NCBI GenBank assembly: GCA_963751245.1
Contig: CAVVTR010000008.1
Location: forward strand, 248,001-312,000
Length of the DNA stretch: 64,000 nucleotides
Source: CAVVTR01 sp963751245
Lineage (GTDB): Bacteria > Acidobacteriota > Thermoanaerobaculia > Thermoanaerobaculales > Thermoanaerobaculaceae
Direction: 5' to 3'
The position numbers and the translations under genes are program-made. Below, piece by piece: positions 18,457 through 27,421 of the stretch (position 1 is its first letter; every line of letters begins with the position of its first letter). Under the pieces are notes generated by a model. That model was not told the origin of the DNA. It saw only the letters and a list, made by a program, of their open reading frames with translations, and searched no databases.

Positions 18457-19338
18457 TCAGCCGCGGCCCCCGCCGCCGCTCCTCCCCACGCGGAGGAACG
18501 CCTCCTCGGCGTGGTACGAAGAGCGCACGAAGGGCCCGGCGACCACTTCGAGGCCGAGGTCCCGCCCGTGATCCTCGAGCTCGACGAACTCCTCGGGCCT
18601 CCAGTAGCGGACGACGGGAAGCTGCGCGCTGGTCGGCCGCAGGTACTGGCCGATGGTGACGACCCGGCACCCCGCCTCGCGCAGGTCCTCGAGGGCGGTC
18701 CGGACCTCTCCGGGCTCCTCTCCGAGGCCGACCATGATCCCCGACTTGGTGACGATCCCGGGCCCCCTGGCGGCGACCCGGCGGATCACCTGCATCGCCC
18801 AGTCGTACCGCCCCGAGCGTCGCACCGCGGGGTACAGCCGGCGGACCGTCTCCACGTTGTGGTTGTACACGTCGGGCCCGGCCTCGAGCACCCGGTCCAC
18901 CGCGGCCGGGTCGCCCCGGAAGTCCGGGGTGAGCACCTCCACCGTGGGTGGCGCGGGCAGCTCCCGGAGCGCCCGGATCACCGCGGCGAAGTGCGCGGCG
19001 CCTCCGTCCGGCAGATCGTCCCGGTCCACGGAGGTCACCACCACGTGCTTGAGGCCGAGCTCCACGGCCGCCCGGGCCAGCGCGGCCGGCTCGCCGGGGT
19101 CCAGGGCGCCGGGACGGCCGTGAGCGATGGAGCAGTAGCGGCAGGACCGCGTGCACGTCCCTCCCATGATCAGGAAGGTGGCGGTTCCCCGGCTGAAGCA
19201 CTCCGACCGGTTCGGGCATCGGGCCTCGTCGCACACGGTGTGCAGGCGGCCGTGCTCCATCACGCGGCGCACCTCGTGCAAGTCCCCGAGGTGGAGCTTG
19301 CGCTGGCGGATCCAGGTGGGAAGGGCGGCGTCGCTCAT
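18457..19338 (-). CDS. lipA: Lipoyl synthase
   Basis: Radical SAM enzyme that inserts two sulfurs into octanoyl groups on lipoyl domains. 293 aa. Both 4Fe-4S sites are complete: the auxiliary cluster CDEARCPNRSEC (C36, C41, C47) and the radical SAM motif CTRSCRYC (C62, C66, C69). The C-terminal RSSYHAEE supplies the serine ligand known from the family. The start codon overlaps the SPOR gene stop (ATGA). No lipB or pyruvate dehydrogenase gene lies in the window. Confidence 0.97.
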   Translation of the reverse strand: MSDAALPTWIRQRKLHLGDLHEVRRVMEHGRLHTVCDEARCPNRSECFSRGTATFLIMGGTCTRSCRYCSIAHGRPGALDPGEPAALARAAVELGLKHVVVTSVDRDDLPDGGAAHFAAVIRALRELPAPPTVEVLTPDFRGDPAAVDRVLEAGPDVYNHNVETVRRLYPAVRRSGRYDWAMQVIRRVAARGPGIVTKSGIMVGLGEEPGEVRTALEDLREAGCRVVTIGQYLRPTSAQLPVVRYWRPEEFVELEDHGRDLGLEVVAGPFVRSSYHAEEAFLRVGRSGGGGRG

Positions 19339-19940
19339 TCGTTCACGACGAAGGCGCCCCGGAAGCCCTGGGCCTGCATCCGTGCGGCCACGCGCCCGGC
19401 GCTCTCGTCATCCGGGAAAGGACCCACCCACACCCGATATTTCCCGTCGCTTCCCGGCACCACCCGCACCTGGTCCGGGACGAACCCCAGGGCGACCACC
19501 CGCTCCCGCACGCCCGCGGCCGACGCCGCCCTGGAGAAGGCCCCGGCCTGCACCCAGGCACCCCGGTGTGGCGCCGCCTCCGGCCGGCGCGTGGGGGCCG
19601 GCCTCGCGGTGGGCACCGGAGTGACCGGCGGGAGCGTCGGCAGCATGGTGGGTGCCGGCGTCGGCAGTGCCGTCCCCACCGGCGTGGGCAGCACCGTGGG
19701 CACCGCCGCCGCGGCTTCCGCCATGAGCAGCACGGGCTCCGTGGGTACCACCGCCGGGGTCGGTGCGGCGGCGGCGGCCTCGAACGGTGGCGGCGGACCG
19801 GAGGGCGCCGCACCCGCGGCGTGCCCCAGGCTCCCCACCCCGACCCCGAGGCCGAACGCCACCAGCACCAAGCCCACGGCAGCGGCCACCAGGAGCGCCA
19901 GCTGGCCGCCGGTCACCGTCACCTCGTAGTGTCGCGCCAC
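19335..19940 (-). CDS. SPOR-domain membrane protein with Pro/Thr-rich linker
   Basis: 201 aa. One transmembrane helix at about residues 14-37 (GGQLALLVAAAVGLVLVAFG), a long Ala/Pro/Thr linker (repeated PTP and PTV units, about 38-120) and a C-terminal SPOR-type domain (WVQAGAFSRAASAAGVRERV to GPFPDDESAGRVAARMQAQG). SPOR domains bind peptidoglycan with denuded glycan strands, often at the division septum; a role there is inferred. The GTG start sits behind GGGGAGGCG. It precedes lipA with a 4-base overlap. Confidence 0.85.
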   Translation of the reverse strand: MARHYEVTVTGGQLALLVAAAVGLVLVAFGLGVGVGSLGHAAGAAPSGPPPPFEAAAAAPTPAVVPTEPVLLMAEAAAAVPTVLPTPVGTALPTPAPTMLPTLPPVTPVPTARPAPTRRPEAAPHRGAWVQAGAFSRAASAAGVRERVVALGFVPDQVRVVPGSDGKYRVWVGPFPDDESAGRVAARMQAQGFRGAFVVNE

Positions 19941-20001
19941 TACGCCTCCCCGCCGGTGCGGGCGGTTCTCCGCCGGCGTGCCGGTTCCACCGCGGCGGAC
20001 G

Positions 20002-20775
20002 TCACTTCGAGGCCTCCCTCTCCGCCATCTGGAAGAACGGCTTCAGGGTGTCGACCGGCAACGGGAAGATGATGGTCGAGTTCTTCTCGGTGGCGATGTC
20101 GGCCAGCGTCTGGAGGTAGCGGAGCTGGATCGCCGCCGGCTGACGCTGCAGCACCTCGGCTGCTTCCGCCAGACGTTGCGCCGCCTGGAACTCGCCCTCG
20201 GCGTGGATGATCTTGGCCCGCTTCTCCCGCTCCGCCTCGGCCTGCTGCGCCATGGCGCGCTGCATCTCCTGGGGCAGGTCCACGTACTTGACCTCCACCA
20301 GCGCCACCTTGACGCCCCACGGGTCGGTGTGGCGGTCGATCACCTCCTGGAGCTTCTGGTTGAGCTTCTCGCGCTCGGCCAGGAGGTCGTCCAGCTCGAC
20401 CTGTCCGAGGATCGACCGCAGTGTCGTCTGCGCCAGCTGGGAGGTGGCGTACACGTAGTTCTCGACCTCGATGATCGACTGGACCGGTCTCATGGCGCGG
20501 AAGTACACCACGGCGTTCACCTTCACGGACACGTTGTCGCGCGTGATGACGTCCTGAGGAGGGATGTCGAGGACCACGGTCCGCAGGCTCACCTTCACCA
20601 GCCTCTGCACCGGCCACAGCACGAAGATGAGGCCCGGGCCCTTGGCGGTCGGGTCCACCCGCCCCAGGGTGAAGATGACGGCCCGCTCGTACTCGTTGAG
20701 GACGTTGACCCACTTGAGGATCAGGATCACGACGACGAAGACCGCGATGACGATGCCGAAAGAGATCTCTGGCAT
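20002..20775 (-). CDS. Slipin / stomatin-like SPFH-domain membrane protein
   Basis: 257 aa. N-terminal hydrophobic anchor (about 1-22, ISFGIVIAVFVVVILILKWV), then an SPFH/band 7 domain (NEYERAVIFTLGRVDPTAKG, LDIPPQDVITRDNVSVKVNAVVYFR split across about 27-95) and a charged coiled coil (AMAQQAEAEREKRAKIIHAE) that drives oligomerisation in the family. It starts 8 bases after nfeD: the slipin-NfeD pair is a known conserved partnership linked to membrane microdomains and proteolysis. Start ATG 20775 follows GGGGG. Confidence 0.92.
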   Translation of the reverse strand: MPEISFGIVIAVFVVVILILKWVNVLNEYERAVIFTLGRVDPTAKGPGLIFVLWPVQRLVKVSLRTVVLDIPPQDVITRDNVSVKVNAVVYFRAMRPVQSIIEVENYVYATSQLAQTTLRSILGQVELDDLLAEREKLNQKLQEVIDRHTDPWGVKVALVEVKYVDLPQEMQRAMAQQAEAEREKRAKIIHAEGEFQAAQRLAEAAEVLQRQPAAIQLRYLQTLADIATEKNSTIIFPLPVDTLKPFFQMAEREASK

Positions 20776-20783
20776 ATGTCCCC

Positions 20784-22097
20784 CTAGCCGCCCGCGGACG
20801 GCTCCTGCCCCCCGGCCGGTTCCACCTCCAGCCGGTCGGCCTCCACGCTCACCACCCTCACCGTCGCCCCCTCGAGGACCGGCTGACGGCAGTGGGCGTT
20901 CCAGTACTCACCGTGAACGAAGACCTTCCCCTCCGGAGTCAGTCCTCCCACCGCGAGACCGAGCTCGCCCACGAGGCCCTCGGCCCCGGTGATCGGCTTG
21001 CTCCGGTGAGCCCGGAGCACGCGGCTCAGCAGGAGGATCACGGTGGCCGCCACGGCGAAGGCCGCCGGCAGGACCACCGCCAATCCGACACGGAGCGAGG
21101 GGAAGGGCGAGTTGATCAGCATGAGCGATCCCAGGATGAAGCTCACCAGGCCCGCCACGGTCAGCAGCCCGTAGCTCGTCACCTTCACCTCGGCGATGAA
21201 GAACACCATGGAGAGCACGATGAGGAGCAGGCCGACGTAGTTGACGGGCAGCACCGACATGGCGAAGAGCGCGAGGAGGAGGCTGATGCCTCCGAGCACT
21301 CCGGGGAGCACGGCGCCCGGATGCGAGAGCTCGAAGTAGAGCCCCACCAGCCCGACGAGGAACAGCACGTAGGCGATGTTCGGATGGGCGACGACCGAGA
21401 GCAGCCGGTCCACGAAGGTGGGGTCGAGCCGGACCACGTCGGGCGCGTCCAGATGGAGCGTCTCCACCGTGCCGTCGAAGCGGCGGACCTGCCGTCCGTT
21501 CAGCTCGCGCAGCAGTTCGTCCCGGTTCGAGGCGATGAGGTCGATGAGGTGCTTGTCCAGGGCCTCCGTGGCGCTGTAGGAAAGCGACTCCCTGACCGCC
21601 TTCTCGGCCCACTCGACGTCGCGGCCGCGCTGCTCCGCGAGGGAGCGGATCAACGCCGCCGCGTCGTTGGTGACCTTCTCCGACAGGGTCTTGGCCAGGT
21701 CCTGGCCCTCGCCTCCCACGGGGTGAGCCGCGCCGGCGTTGGTTCCCGGGGCCATGGCGGCGACGTCGGCGGCGATGAGCAGGAAGAAGCCGGCGGAGGC
21801 AGCCTGTGCCCCGGAGGGTGTCACGTACACGACCACGGGACGCCGGGCGCCCGTGATCGCGGTGGTCATCTGCCGCAGCGACGTCAGCAGCCCCCCCGGC
21901 GTGTTGAGGTCGACGATCGTCACCTCGGCCTTGCTCTCGTCGGCAGCCTGGATCCCCCGCTGGAGGTACCGGACGGAGGCCGGCTGGATGGTATCCTCGA
22001 GCGTCAGGACCACCACGCGCTGCCCGGCCCGGGCCGGCAGGGCCAGCACCAGCAGGAGGAGAACCCCCGTCGTGACGCGAAGAAACACGGAAACCAT
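20784..22097 (-). CDS. NfeD-type membrane serine protease (long form, NfeD1b)
   Basis: 437 aa. A signal peptide (MVSVFLRVTTGVLLLLVLALPARA) is followed by a ClpP/crotonase-fold protease domain (about 27-210; SGAQAASAGFFLLIAAD holds the expected catalytic serine region and DLNTPGGLLTS the oxyanion region), four or five transmembrane helices (about 240-365) and an OB-fold NfeD domain (GLVGELGLAVGGLTPEGKVFVHGEYWNA-type sequence, about 375-430). Family members cleave stomatin C-termini; the slipin partner is encoded 8 bases downstream. The start codon shares bases with a possible start of the divergent phosphatase gene. Confidence 0.92.
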   Translation of the reverse strand: MVSVFLRVTTGVLLLLVLALPARAGQRVVVLTLEDTIQPASVRYLQRGIQAADESKAEVTIVDLNTPGGLLTSLRQMTTAITGARRPVVVYVTPSGAQAASAGFFLLIAADVAAMAPGTNAGAAHPVGGEGQDLAKTLSEKVTNDAAALIRSLAEQRGRDVEWAEKAVRESLSYSATEALDKHLIDLIASNRDELLRELNGRQVRRFDGTVETLHLDAPDVVRLDPTFVDRLLSVVAHPNIAYVLFLVGLVGLYFELSHPGAVLPGVLGGISLLLALFAMSVLPVNYVGLLLIVLSMVFFIAEVKVTSYGLLTVAGLVSFILGSLMLINSPFPSLRVGLAVVLPAAFAVAATVILLLSRVLRAHRSKPITGAEGLVGELGLAVGGLTPEGKVFVHGEYWNAHCRQPVLEGATVRVVSVEADRLEVEPAGGQEPSAGG

Positions 22098-23022
22098 GAT
22101 ATCCGGGGCCGCCCCCCCCCGCAAGGCGATGCTGCGCGCCGGCGAGATCGCCGTGGCCGCGTTCCTGGGCGTCCTCGGCGCCGTCGCCGTGGTCAACCGG
22201 GACGAGGTTTCCCTCGCCTTCGGCAGTTCCCTCCTCACCGTCGGCCTGCTCTTCGTCGTCGCCGCCCTCGCCCTCGGAGACGACCAGCAGGGGTGGCGGT
22301 ACTGGGCGAGGGAGCTCCTCCCGGTGCCCGTGATTCCGTTCATCTTCCTCAGCCTCGGCCGCCTCATCCCCCTGGTGAACCCGACGACGCGGGACGGCGC
22401 GCTCGAGACCGTCGACCGCTTCCTCCTGGGCGGCGAGGTCCAGGCCGCCCTGTACAGCATCCCTCTGCCCCCGTGGCTCGCCGACGTCCTCACCCTGGCG
22501 TACTCGACCTTCTTCTTCCTCCCTCTCGTCCTCCTGGTGGTGCTGGCGCGGCGCCGCGACCCCTTCCTCCCCCGGGTGGTCACCACCGTGATCTTCACCT
22601 TCCTGGTGTCGTACGCGGGGTACTTCGCGGTCCCGGCCTACGGCCCGCGGGCGACCGTGGCCCAGGAGCGGTACGCGACGCTCCCCGCCGGCGTGATCGG
22701 GGAGCCGCTGCGCGACCTGCTCGATCACTGGGAGAAGACCAAGACCGACGCGTTTCCCTCCGGACACACCATGGTCACTCTGGCGGTGCTGTTCTGCGCC
22801 CGCCGCCGCTTCCGCCCCCTCTACAACGCCCTTCTCCCCGTCGGGGCGCTGCTCATTGCGGCCACGGTGCTGCTCACCTACCACTACGTGATCGACGTCC
22901 TCGCCGCGGTGCCCCTCACCGCGCTGAGCATCGGTCTGGCCGCCCTGGCGGACGGGCCGGTGCCCCGGAGCCCGTCGCCCCGGCGGGTCACCCCGCCGCC
23001 GGCGGCGCTCCCGGCCCCCTGA
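22096..23022 (+). CDS. PAP2-superfamily membrane phosphatase (inositol-phosphotransferase-like)
   Basis: About 308 aa from ATG 22096, or 297 aa from ATG 22129 (AAGG four bases before it); the start is not settled. Six or so membrane helices. The active-site motifs of the PAP2 fold are DAFPSGHTMVTLAV and, 50 residues later, YHYVIDVLAAVP (histidine-aspartate pair); the spacing resembles the Aur1/PAP2_3 subgroup. It probably acts on a lipid phosphate or undecaprenyl diphosphate-like substrate on the outer face of the membrane. The last 35 bases overlap the convergent transglutaminase gene, and the Pro-rich tail is probably unstructured. Confidence 0.8.
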   Translation: MISGAAPPRKAMLRAGEIAVAAFLGVLGAVAVVNRDEVSLAFGSSLLTVGLLFVVAALALGDDQQGWRYWARELLPVPVIPFIFLSLGRLIPLVNPTTRDGALETVDRFLLGGEVQAALYSIPLPPWLADVLTLAYSTFFFLPLVLLVVLARRRDPFLPRVVTTVIFTFLVSYAGYFAVPAYGPRATVAQERYATLPAGVIGEPLRDLLDHWEKTKTDAFPSGHTMVTLAVLFCARRRFRPLYNALLPVGALLIAATVLLTYHYVIDVLAAVPLTALSIGLAALADGPVPRSPSPRRVTPPPAALPAP

Positions 23023-25000
23023 CGCCTTCCCTGCCGACGACTGCTCCCGCGGAGACGGCGCGGGCGATCGCACGCCCCGCCCGGGCCACGGCCCGCCGGT
23101 CGGGGGCCGGTCCACCCGCGTAGCGCGCCGTCTCGTGCTGCGCCACGAGCCACCGCACCTCGCCGGCAGCCGCCGGCCACCTCGCCGCGATCCGGCGGGC
23201 CACCGTCCGGGGCGTGGCCGACGGCGGCAGCTCGAGGCCACGGCTCGAGGCAAGCTCCCTCGTCCTGGCCAGCGCCGCGCCGATGCCGCCTGGACCCCGT
23301 TGCGCTCCCACCGGCCGCAGGCGCCGTCGGGCCAGGAAGAACCCCGCCGAAGCCAGCCCGAGGGCCGCGAGCGCCAGCCCCCCCCTGACGAGGTTCCCTG
23401 CCGCGCCCGCCACGGCCGCTACCGCGGCGCGCAGGAAATCGAGCTGGTCGAAGAGTGAGAACGTCAGTACCCACCGGTCCCAGACCTGCTGCACCCTGGT
23501 CCACGCCTCCCGGATCGAGAACGCCCCCGCGCCCCGCGACAGGCCGGGACGCCCCGCTGCCGGCGTGGGATCGAACGACTTCCAGCGCCCGCCCACCCAG
23601 GCCACGACCCACGCATGGGCGTTGCGGTCGCGGACCACATAGGTGCCGTCGTCCATCGCCTCCCCGCCCGAGTACCCCGCCTGAAGACGGGCGGGGATGC
23701 CGAGGGTCCGCAGCATGATCACCATGCTCGAGGCGAAGAACTCGCAATGCCCGGACCGTCTCCGGAAGAGGAACCAGCGCACGGGGTCCTCGCGCACCGG
23801 AGCGTACGTCGACGTCGTGTAGGCGTACTGCGACCGCAGGTAGACCTCCACCGCCAGCGCCTCGGCGACGTCGTTGCCGGTTCCCCTCGCGACGCGCCGG
23901 GCGAGGTCCCGCACCTGGTCCATACCCGGGGGCACGCGGGTGTCCACGTCGGTCGGCGGCGGCTCCACCACCGCCGCGGGATCGAACGCCACCTCGTAGC
24001 TGACCGGGCCGCTCCAGTGCCGGCCCAGCCGCAGCGAGCCCAGGGGGTCCTCCCAAACCGGCACCCCCGGGGGGAGCGTGACGGCGACCGTGCCCGGCGG
24101 CAGGAAGAGGCTCTCGGAGGGCTTCTCCAGCGTGACCACGGCCCGCAGCAGGCGCTCCCCCGGACGGCTCGCGCGGCGCTCCACCACGTGGCTCGCGTCC
24201 ACCCGCGTCTGCCTCAATCGCGACTGCGCCCACACGCCACCGCGGTAGTGCTGGACGGTCGTCCCGGCCAGCCGCAGCCAGTCCGGCTGGACCTCGCGCC
24301 CGGAGGTGAAGGAGATCTCCAGCGCCACCGCGTTGGACTCCTTGACGTCGCCGATGCGGTGCAGGGCGATGGCGTCGCGGAAGCCGCTCACCGGCCGCCC
24401 CCCCATGGCCGCCGCGGCGAAGGGGGACCGGAGCCTTGGCAGCAGGAAGAAGAGCGGCGCCGCGAACAGCGCCGCGATGACCACCGTGGCGGCCACCATC
24501 CGGACCGGCGGCCACAGCGGTCCGGCGTTCCGCGCCGGCCGCCACGCCGCCTCGCGTCGCATGGTGAGCCGGCCCACCGCCACGATCACCAGGACGAGGA
24601 GCCCCAGGAGGTAGGGGACGAGGAGCACGTGGGTCGACGACGCGATCCCGGCCACGCCCACGAGGGCGAGGAGGGCCGAGGCGAGGCGGCCTCTCCCCGG
24701 CTGGCCGCCGCCAAGCAGCCGGACCGCCGCCACGGCCACGGCCAGCTGCGTCACCGGGCGGAGCACGCCGAAGCGGAGCCCGCCGGCCATCACCACGAGG
24801 ACGAGGATGAGGGGGGCGAGGAGGTTCTCCGCCCACGCCGGGAACGGACGCAGCGGGCGCCGTGCCAGCAGGACGAGGAGCGCCGCTCCGGCGAAGGGGA
24901 CCACGAAGACCGGAGTCACCACCCCGGTCAGGGGCAGCGGCACGGCGAGCGCCAGCGCCACGGCACCCAGCCAGCGCTGGCGCTCCACCACCGGGTTCAC
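22988..25000 (-). CDS. Transmembrane transglutaminase-like protein (TgpA/DUF3488 family)
   Basis: 670 aa. Six or seven N-terminal membrane helices (about 8-205, DUF3488 region), then an extracytoplasmic transglutaminase core (about 385-490): cysteine in RRSGHCEFFASSMVIMLRTLGIPAR, histidine in RNAHAWVVAWVGGRWKSFDPTP with the following aspartate, forming a complete Cys-His-Asp triad. One more membrane helix (about 560-585) and a cytoplasmic tail follow. It starts with GTG overlapping the DUF58 gene stop (GTGA). MoxR-DUF58-transglutaminase is a recurring bacterial gene set of uncertain physiological role. Confidence 0.9.
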   Translation of the reverse strand: MNPVVERQRWLGAVALALAVPLPLTGVVTPVFVVPFAGAALLVLLARRPLRPFPAWAENLLAPLILVLVVMAGGLRFGVLRPVTQLAVAVAAVRLLGGGQPGRGRLASALLALVGVAGIASSTHVLLVPYLLGLLVLVIVAVGRLTMRREAAWRPARNAGPLWPPVRMVAATVVIAALFAAPLFFLLPRLRSPFAAAAMGGRPVSGFRDAIALHRIGDVKESNAVALEISFTSGREVQPDWLRLAGTTVQHYRGGVWAQSRLRQTRVDASHVVERRASRPGERLLRAVVTLEKPSESLFLPPGTVAVTLPPGVPVWEDPLGSLRLGRHWSGPVSYEVAFDPAAVVEPPPTDVDTRVPPGMDQVRDLARRVARGTGNDVAEALAVEVYLRSQYAYTTSTYAPVREDPVRWFLFRRRSGHCEFFASSMVIMLRTLGIPARLQAGYSGGEAMDDGTYVVRDRNAHAWVVAWVGGRWKSFDPTPAAGRPGLSRGAGAFSIREAWTRVQQVWDRWVLTFSLFDQLDFLRAAVAAVAGAAGNLVRGGLALAALGLASAGFFLARRRLRPVGAQRGPGGIGAALARTRELASSRGLELPPSATPRTVARRIAARWPAAAGEVRWLVAQHETARYAGGPAPDRRAVARAGRAIARAVSAGAVVGREGVRGPGAPPAAG

Positions 25001-26004
25001 GGCGCCCCCGCGAGACGGTACACGGGCCCGCTCCCGGCCTCGGCGGGCAACGGATCCTCACCGGGGCCCACCGCCTCGACCACGGCGAGGAGCTCGAGAA
25101 TGGCCCGCACCTGGCCGGAACCGGAGGCCGGAGGCAGAACGCGGGAACCCACCACGAGGCCCACGGGGTCGCCCGACCGCAGCCTCCCCACCGCCGCCGA
25201 AGCCGCCTCGCTGACCAGGTCCTCGAACCGCTGCGCCAGCTCCGCGTCGCCCGGGCGCGCGATCTGGCGGTCGAACACCACGAAGCGGGCGCCGGCCAGC
25301 CGCTCGCGCCGTTCCTTGACGATGACGCGCTGCTGGCGGGCCGTCTGCTTCCAGTGGATGTCCCGCCGGTCGTCCCCGGCCTTGAACTCGCGAAGGACGT
25401 CCACGTCTCCTGAACGCCGGAAAGGGCCCGTGCGCCGGGCGACCTCCTCCCTGGAGAGCCCGGCCAGCCGCGCCCGGGCGGCCGGGAACCGCCTCGGGTA
25501 CACGACGATCTCCCCCTCCTGCGCGAGCCGGAGGGACTTGACGAAGAACCCCAGCGGCAGGCGGACCTCGATCCGGACGTCGGGGATCGCGCGCCGGCCC
25601 CGGCGTCCGAACACCGTCTGCACCTCCGCCGCGGTCACGCCGCCACCGCGCGCCACCCGCGGGACGAGGGCGCTGCCGGGCAGCCCCTCCAGGCGGACCA
25701 CCAGGCCGGAGGCGGGCAGCCACCGGGAGGTGTTGCGGACGTCCACCGTGACCCGCACCGGGGCCGCGGCGAACACATCGCGCGGGGGACGCACCGTCGC
25801 CGCGAGGTGGCCGAGGGCGTGCCGGGAGACGGCTCCCGAGGCGAAGAAGGCTCCCAGCGAGAGGGAGAGCAGGAGGTAGAGCGCGTTGTTCCCCGTGTTC
25901 AGCGCAGCGACGCCGAGCACCGGCGCGGTGAGGAGGAAGACCCAGAAGGCGGGCGCCGGCCGCAGGGTGAACCCCGGGAAGCGCGTCTTGCGGGCCCGTC
26001 TCAC
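24997..26004 (-). CDS. DUF58 domain protein
   Basis: 335 aa. Two close N-terminal membrane helices (APAFWVFLLTAPVLGVAALN and NNALYLLLSLSLGAFFASG), a beta-rich middle part and the DUF58 core (FRRSGDVDVLREFKAGDDRR then IHWKQTARQQRVIVKERRER), which continues into a VWA-like fold. GTG 26004 overlaps the moxR stop as GTGA. DUF58 proteins are regular partners of MoxR ATPases, which are thought to act as chaperones for metal or cofactor loading of VWA-like partners. Confidence 0.9.
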   Translation of the reverse strand: MRRARKTRFPGFTLRPAPAFWVFLLTAPVLGVAALNTGNNALYLLLSLSLGAFFASGAVSRHALGHLAATVRPPRDVFAAAPVRVTVDVRNTSRWLPASGLVVRLEGLPGSALVPRVARGGGVTAAEVQTVFGRRGRRAIPDVRIEVRLPLGFFVKSLRLAQEGEIVVYPRRFPAARARLAGLSREEVARRTGPFRRSGDVDVLREFKAGDDRRDIHWKQTARQQRVIVKERRERLAGARFVVFDRQIARPGDAELAQRFEDLVSEAASAAVGRLRSGDPVGLVVGSRVLPPASGSGQVRAILELLAVVEAVGPGEDPLPAEAGSGPVYRLAGAP

Positions 26005-26954
26005 AGGGGAACGGGCGTCCCTTCGAGGATGTCCGTGATGACCGCCCGCTCCGCCTCGCTCTGGCTCCATCCGCCGCCCGCGTCCCCGCTGCCGAGCACG
26101 ACCCGGTGCGCCATGACCGGCACCGCGAGCCGGGCGACGTCGTCGGGAATCACGTAGTCCCGCCCCTCGACCAGGGCGAGAGCCTGGCAGGCCCGGTGCA
26201 GGGCGAGGGCGCCGCGGGTCGACACGCCGAGCATGAGCGAGGCGTGCGAGCGGCTCCGGTGGACGAGCTCGAGCATGTACTTCAGCAGCGGCGCGGCCAC
26301 GCGTACGTCCTTCACCCGTGCCTGGAGCTGCAGCAGCTCGTTGCCGCTGAGCACCGGACCGACCTTCTCCAGAGCGTCCTCCACCCCGCCGCGCCGCATC
26401 AGCTCGAGCTCCTCGTCGCTGGAGGGGTAGCCCAGCGAGATTCGGATCAGGAAACGGTCCAGCTGCGACTCGGGCAACGGGTAGGTGCCGAGGTACTCGA
26501 CCGGGTTCTGCGTGGCGATGACGAGGAAGGGCTCGCGCAGCCGGTAGCGGGTCTTCTCCACCGTGACCGTGCGCTCGTTCATGGCCTCGAGGAGCGCCGC
26601 CTGGGTCTTGGGCGTGGTGCGGTTGATCTCGTCGGCCAGCAGCACGTTGGTGAAGACCGGGCCGGGGAGGAACTCGAACTCCCCGCGCTCCGGGCGCCAC
26701 AGCGACACGCCGATGACGTCGGACGGCAGCGTGTCCGACGTGAACTGGATGCGGCTGAACGTGAGGTTGAGCGAACGTGCCAGCGCCTGCGCCAGCGTCG
26801 TCTTCCCCACCCCCGGGATGTCCTCGATGAGGACGTGGCCCCGCGCGAGCAGAGCGGCGATGATCCAGTCGATGGCCTCGTCCTTGCCCCGGATGACCCG
26901 GGCCACCGACCCCTTCAGCGCGGCGAGCTGCTGAGCGACTTCAGCGACGGCCAC
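26001..26954 (-). CDS. MoxR-family AAA+ ATPase
   Basis: 317 aa, cytoplasmic chaperone-like ATPase. Walker A GVGKTT at residues 48-53, Walker B VLLADEINRT at about 108-117, sensor 1 region VIATQNPVEYLGTYPLPESQLDRF and sensor 2 MLGVSTRGALAL are all intact. Starts with GTG behind GAGAGGTGAGG, 50 bases after the degenerate receiver gene. It opens the MoxR-DUF58-transglutaminase module and probably drives conformational work on the DUF58 partner. Confidence 0.94.
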   Translation of the reverse strand: MAVAEVAQQLAALKGSVARVIRGKDEAIDWIIAALLARGHVLIEDIPGVGKTTLAQALARSLNLTFSRIQFTSDTLPSDVIGVSLWRPERGEFEFLPGPVFTNVLLADEINRTTPKTQAALLEAMNERTVTVEKTRYRLREPFLVIATQNPVEYLGTYPLPESQLDRFLIRISLGYPSSDEELELMRRGGVEDALEKVGPVLSGNELLQLQARVKDVRVAAPLLKYMLELVHRSRSHASLMLGVSTRGALALHRACQALALVEGRDYVIPDDVARLAVPVMAHRVVLGSGDAGGGWSQSEAERAVITDILEGTPVPL

Positions 26955-27004
26955 GCCTCACCTCTCGCGTCCGGGCCCGCACGCGAACAGCCCCCGGTCC
27001 ATCC

Positions 27005-27421
27005 TCATCCACCCAGCCGGACCGCAGCAGCCGGGTCGAGCGGCCCCACGAGCGTCCGCTTGGCCGCGATGGCGCCAGCCACCAGCTCGCCGAGCCGGGA
27101 AAGGTCCGTTCCGGCCACGGCGAGGTCGGCGCCGGCGAGAAACGCCGCCATGCCGTCGCCCGTGGTGAAGCCGTCGGCGACGACGGCGATGACGCAGGCG
27201 CGCCGCAGGGTCGGCGGCAGCGTGGCCAGCGACCTGCTGGGCCCCGCGTCGAGGGGCTCCCCGGAGGAGCCGACCACCACGACCACGGCGCCGGCCTCGA
27301 GGTACGCCCGCGCCTCCGCCGCTCCCGGAACCGTGACGGCATCGCACCCGGCGGCGGCCAGCGCTCCCAGGGCCGTCTCCGCGTGGAGCCTGCCGTCCGC
27401 GACCACCACGGCCTTTCTCAT
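27005..27421 (-). CDS. Degenerate receiver-like domain protein
   Basis: 138 aa with an alternating alpha/beta pattern like a CheY receiver: strand KAVVVADG, helix, strand AVTVPGAA, strand AVVVVVGSSG, strand VIAVVADGF, final strand and helix DLAVAGTDLSRLGELVAGAI. The position where receivers carry the phosphorylated aspartate (end of the third strand) reads GSSG, so phosphorylation is unlikely. ATG 27421 overlaps the stop of the PilT-like gene (ATGA), which suggests stoichiometric co-production. Function unknown; a protein-interaction partner of the ATPase is a reasonable guess. Confidence 0.55.
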   Translation of the reverse strand: MRKAVVVADGRLHAETALGALAAAGCDAVTVPGAAEARAYLEAGAVVVVVGSSGEPLDAGPSRSLATLPPTLRRACVIAVVADGFTTGDGMAAFLAGADLAVAGTDLSRLGELVAGAIAAKRTLVGPLDPAAAVRLGG

